From Synergistaceae bacterium (GTDB lineage: Bacteria; Synergistota; Synergistia; Synergistales; Aminobacteriaceae): a DNA stretch of 8,250 bases. Positions within the stretch are counted from its first letter, which is position 1. Each line of letters opens with the position of its first letter. The stretch is taken from NCBI GenBank assembly GCA_017448375.1, contig JAFSLR010000242.1:1-8250 (forward strand), given 5' to 3'. The position numbers were made by a program, and so were the translations under genes. This document shows, one piece after another, positions 6,437 to 8,250 of the stretch. The notes beneath the pieces were generated by a model that was not told the DNA's origin, searched no databases, and saw only the letters and a list, made by a program, of their open reading frames with translations.

Positions 6437-7555
6437 TCATTTTATTCCATCATTCTCGTAACATTGAGTATAAAACATTTCCATTTTATGTACTAAATCT
6501 TGTACATCAAATCCTGCATTTCGTATGATTTCAACCCTATCTGTTCTCTCTAGCCCCTTGAACTTCAAACTTTCAACAGCCCATTGATGTGGACTTAGAC
6601 TGAGTGAAAGTTGCTTGACAGAATCCGTTAATACTACTTCATTCGTTATTGAATCAGAAATAATACAAGGTAACCCCGAACACTCTGCTTCAAGCACCGC
6701 TCCTGGGAATCCTTCATAGAAAGAAGGAAAAATAAACACATCTCCTGCCAGAAGTAATTTAGGTACATCTTCTCTCACTCCAAGATAGGAAACTGCTTCT
6801 TTTATCCTTAATTCATTTGCTAACGGCAACAAATTTGATATATCACCTGCTCCGATTAAAAGTAATCTTGAATCAGAATGTATTTTCTTTATTTCACTGA
6901 ATACTCTCAGTAAAAATGGATGATTTTTTGCATATAACAAATTACCAACATGGATTATTGTAAACGCACTTCCGAGTCCAAGTTCTTTTCTGATACTATT
7001 TCGCTCTGATTCAGAAAACTTAAATCTTTGAGTATTAATTGCATTTGGCCAGATTTTTACTTGCCCGGCATCAACTAACTTTTTGCCAAATAACCAATAA
7101 GATGCCTTTTGAGATACCGCAAATCGATGAGTAGCATATCTATTTACATTTATCTTTGCAATATTTTTTATGATATTCTTCAATGATATTCTTTGAACAC
7201 TCGTTCTTGCATTAACAATTCTAATAGGAACTCCACATTTTTTCGCTTCCCGTAAATAGAACCCTGCCCATTGATTATAAGCATACACAATCCTATATTC
7301 TTTGTGTTCTGATAGAAATTTATAGAACTCTTTGAAATTTGGGATATTATATTTACTATGGTGTCCTTGCGATAAATATACTCGTCCTCCCATACTTCTA
7401 ATTTCTTCATCAAAAACTCCGCTTTCCCCTGAATATACATAAAAATCATACTGAAATTTTGTGCGATCCAGTGCACGATATAAATCCATTGTGCGACTCT
7501 CAATGCCCCCTCTATTGAGTCTGTGAAGTATATGCAGAATGCGAATAGGTTCCAT
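6437..7555 (-). CDS. GT4-type glycosyltransferase, surface polysaccharide synthesis
   Basis: Predicted GT-B-fold glycosyltransferase of 372 aa, a normal length. It would move a sugar from a nucleotide donor to a growing lipid-linked glycan at the cytoplasmic face of the membrane. The N-terminal domain begins IRILHILHRLNRGGIES (4-20) with the Gly-rich acceptor loop typical of EpsF-like enzymes. The C-terminal domain has IIHVGNLLYAKNHPFLL (200-216) and FPSFYEGFPGAVLE (276-289), carrying the E-x7-E motif (E281, E289). Start: the frame opens further upstream, but ATG 7555 has AAAGGAG 8 nt ahead and gives the family N-terminus. The longer start at 7639 would overlap the epimerase gene. It lies 13 nt after the epimerase stop, so both are one operon. 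The gene is clearly richer in A+T than its neighbours, as often in exchanged glycan loci. Donor and acceptor are unknown. Confidence 0.88.
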   Translation of the reverse strand: MEPIRILHILHRLNRGGIESRTMDLYRALDRTKFQYDFYVYSGESGVFDEEIRSMGGRVYLSQGHHSKYNIPNFKEFYKFLSEHKEYRIVYAYNQWAGFYLREAKKCGVPIRIVNARTSVQRISLKNIIKNIAKINVNRYATHRFAVSQKASYWLFGKKLVDAGQVKIWPNAINTQRFKFSESERNSIRKELGLGSAFTIIHVGNLLYAKNHPFLLRVFSEIKKIHSDSRLLLIGAGDISNLLPLANELRIKEAVSYLGVREDVPKLLLAGDVFIFPSFYEGFPGAVLEAECSGLPCIISDSITNEVVLTDSVKQLSLSLSPHQWAVESLKFKGLERTDRVEIIRNAGFDVQDLVHKMEMFYTQCYENDGIK

Positions 7556-7568
7556 AACTGAATCTCCT
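7556..7568 (-). promoter_or_regulatory. ribosome binding site deciding the glycosyltransferase start
   Basis: Read on the minus strand, AAAGGAG lies just after the TAA stop of the epimerase gene (7571-7569) and 8 nt before ATG at 7555-7553. It supports tight coupling of the two genes and excludes the upstream in-frame starts inside the epimerase gene. Confidence 0.8.
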
Positions 7569-8250
7569 TTACAATAAATTCTCCTTATACCACTCAATCG
7601 CAACTTTGATTCCACGCGCAAAAGACCAGTCAGGATCATAACCGAGTAATTCTCTTGCCTTACTTATGTCAGCCTTTGTATGTTTTCTATCTCCTGCACG
7701 ATCCGGTCCAAAGTGCGGTTCAATAAACACTCCCAAAGCCTCTGTAAGACCGTAGTAAATATCGAGAAGATACTCACGGCCACCATAAGCTATGTTGTAA
7801 GCCTGACCTGCTGCTTCTTTCCCAGCAACACACGCCTTCAAATTTGCTTCAACAACGTTATCAACATAAGTAAAATCGCGACTCTGCTTCCCATCACCGT
7901 TAATAGTTGGCACTTCGCCATGGAGAAGTTGTCTAATAAACTTCGGAATAACCGCAGCATAAGCACCATCCGGGTTTTGACGAGGACCGAATACGTTGAA
8001 GTATCGGAGACCATAGGTATCAAGACCATAATGATATGTGTACTGTTTGCCCCAATGCTCATCGCACATTTTAGTTAGAGCATAGGGAGACAGCAAATTC
8101 CCTTCTTGTCCCTCTTTGTTCGGGAGGGTAGGATCATCGCCGTAAACAGAGCTGGAACTGGCATACACAAATTTCTTTATACCATTCTGTCGTGCTGCTT
8201 CCATCATATTCAAAGTTCCCATGATGTTATTAGCACAATAAAACAATGGC
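7569..8250 (-). CDS. UDP-N-acetylglucosamine 4-epimerase-like SDR enzyme, 5' end cut by window edge
   Basis: Extended short-chain dehydrogenase/reductase that probably interconverts a UDP-N-acetylhexosamine (GlcNAc/GalNAc or their uronic acids) at C4, using bound NAD in the cytoplasm. About 225 C-terminal residues are visible. The Rossmann glycine motif (about 85-100 residues) lies beyond base 8250, and the codon at 8246 is an internal TTG, not a start. Counting from that codon: SSSSVYGD (30-37) with the catalytic Ser, SPYALTK (53-59) giving YxxxK (Y55, K59), RYFNVFGPRQNPDGAYAA (81-98) and RDFTYVDNVV (123-132). The 'FGPRQNPDGAYAAVIPKFI' stretch is characteristic of the WbpP/TviC/Gne group that accepts N-acetylated sugars, rather than plain GalE. 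It is the upstream partner of the glycosyltransferase in a glycan operon. Exact substrate is inferred. Confidence 0.88.
   Translation of the reverse strand, partial: PLFYCANNIMGTLNMMEAARQNGIKKFVYASSSSVYGDDPTLPNKEGQEGNLLSPYALTKMCDEHWGKQYTYHYGLDTYGLRYFNVFGPRQNPDGAYAAVIPKFIRQLLHGEVPTINGDGKQSRDFTYVDNVVEANLKACVAGKEAAGQAYNIAYGGREYLLDIYYGLTEALGVFIEPHFGPDRAGDRKHTKADISKARELLGYDPDWSFARGIKVAIEWYKENLL

Noticed and set aside
7180..7503. Minus-strand open frame of 107 codons in another frame of the glycosyltransferase gene
   Set aside because: It overlaps the real gene, whose motifs are intact across this stretch, so it is neither a frameshifted part nor a separate gene.
7556..7639. Longer start of the glycosyltransferase gene (400 aa)
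   Set aside because: The extra 28 residues are encoded within the epimerase gene, do not fit the family N-terminus and lack a ribosome site, whereas ATG 7555 has AAAGGAG at good spacing.
7680..8078. + strand open frame of 132 codons inside the epimerase gene
   Set aside because: It is antisense to a gene with clear family motifs, has no ribosome site, and the translation matches nothing I recognise.
8244..8246. TTG at 8246 as the true start of the epimerase gene
   Set aside because: The frame stays open to the window edge, and the visible protein begins in the middle of the SDR fold without the N-terminal NAD-binding glycine motif, so the gene continues beyond 8250.
1..8250. CRISPR array, tRNA, rRNA or complete insertion sequence
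   Set aside because: No regularly spaced repeats, no cloverleaf-like segments, no rRNA-like stretches and no transposase-like protein were seen on either strand.

Overview
The window looks like chromosome from a mid-GC anaerobic bacterium. The type III glutamine synthetase, the adjacent DUF1659/DUF2922-type small proteins, the consensus AAAGGAGG ribosome binding sites and the sigma-70-type promoters all fit a Firmicutes-like (Clostridia or Negativicutes) or Synergistota gut or rumen organism. The phylum cannot be fixed from sequence reading alone.

Layout: bases 1-133 hold the possible tail of an upstream gene and a short leader. Next is a two-gene purine salvage unit on the + strand: adenine deaminase (134-1855) and, 36 nt on, an AzgA/PbuG-type purine permease (1892-3196). 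It closes with a clear intrinsic terminator. The 3247-3460 gap carries a nested palindromic element, an AT-rich inverted repeat and a near-consensus promoter with repeated operator-like sequence. That promoter serves two tiny genes of the DUF1659 and DUF2922 families (3461-3685, 3731-3952), which end in a hairpin. A separate promoter and a leader with an inverted repeat precede a full-length type III glutamine synthetase, glnN (4129-6246).

A gap of about 190 bp with a hairpin cluster separates glnN from a convergent minus-strand unit. That unit is the 3' end of a polysaccharide-biosynthesis cluster: a UDP-sugar 4-epimerase of the WbpP/TviC type, cut by the right window edge (7569-8250), followed by a GT4-type glycosyltransferase (6437-7555). 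The glycosyltransferase gene is visibly more AT-rich than everything else in the window.

How the genes could work together (inference): the permease imports purine bases, the deaminase turns adenine into hypoxanthine and ammonia, and GlnN can fix ammonia into glutamine. The left part therefore reads as nitrogen and purine scavenging, although glnN has its own promoter. The epimerase and glycosyltransferase would supply and transfer an N-acetylhexosamine-type sugar in a surface glycan. I see no strong sign of a wholly new system. The least understood part is the DUF1659/DUF2922 pair with its strong, possibly regulated promoter.
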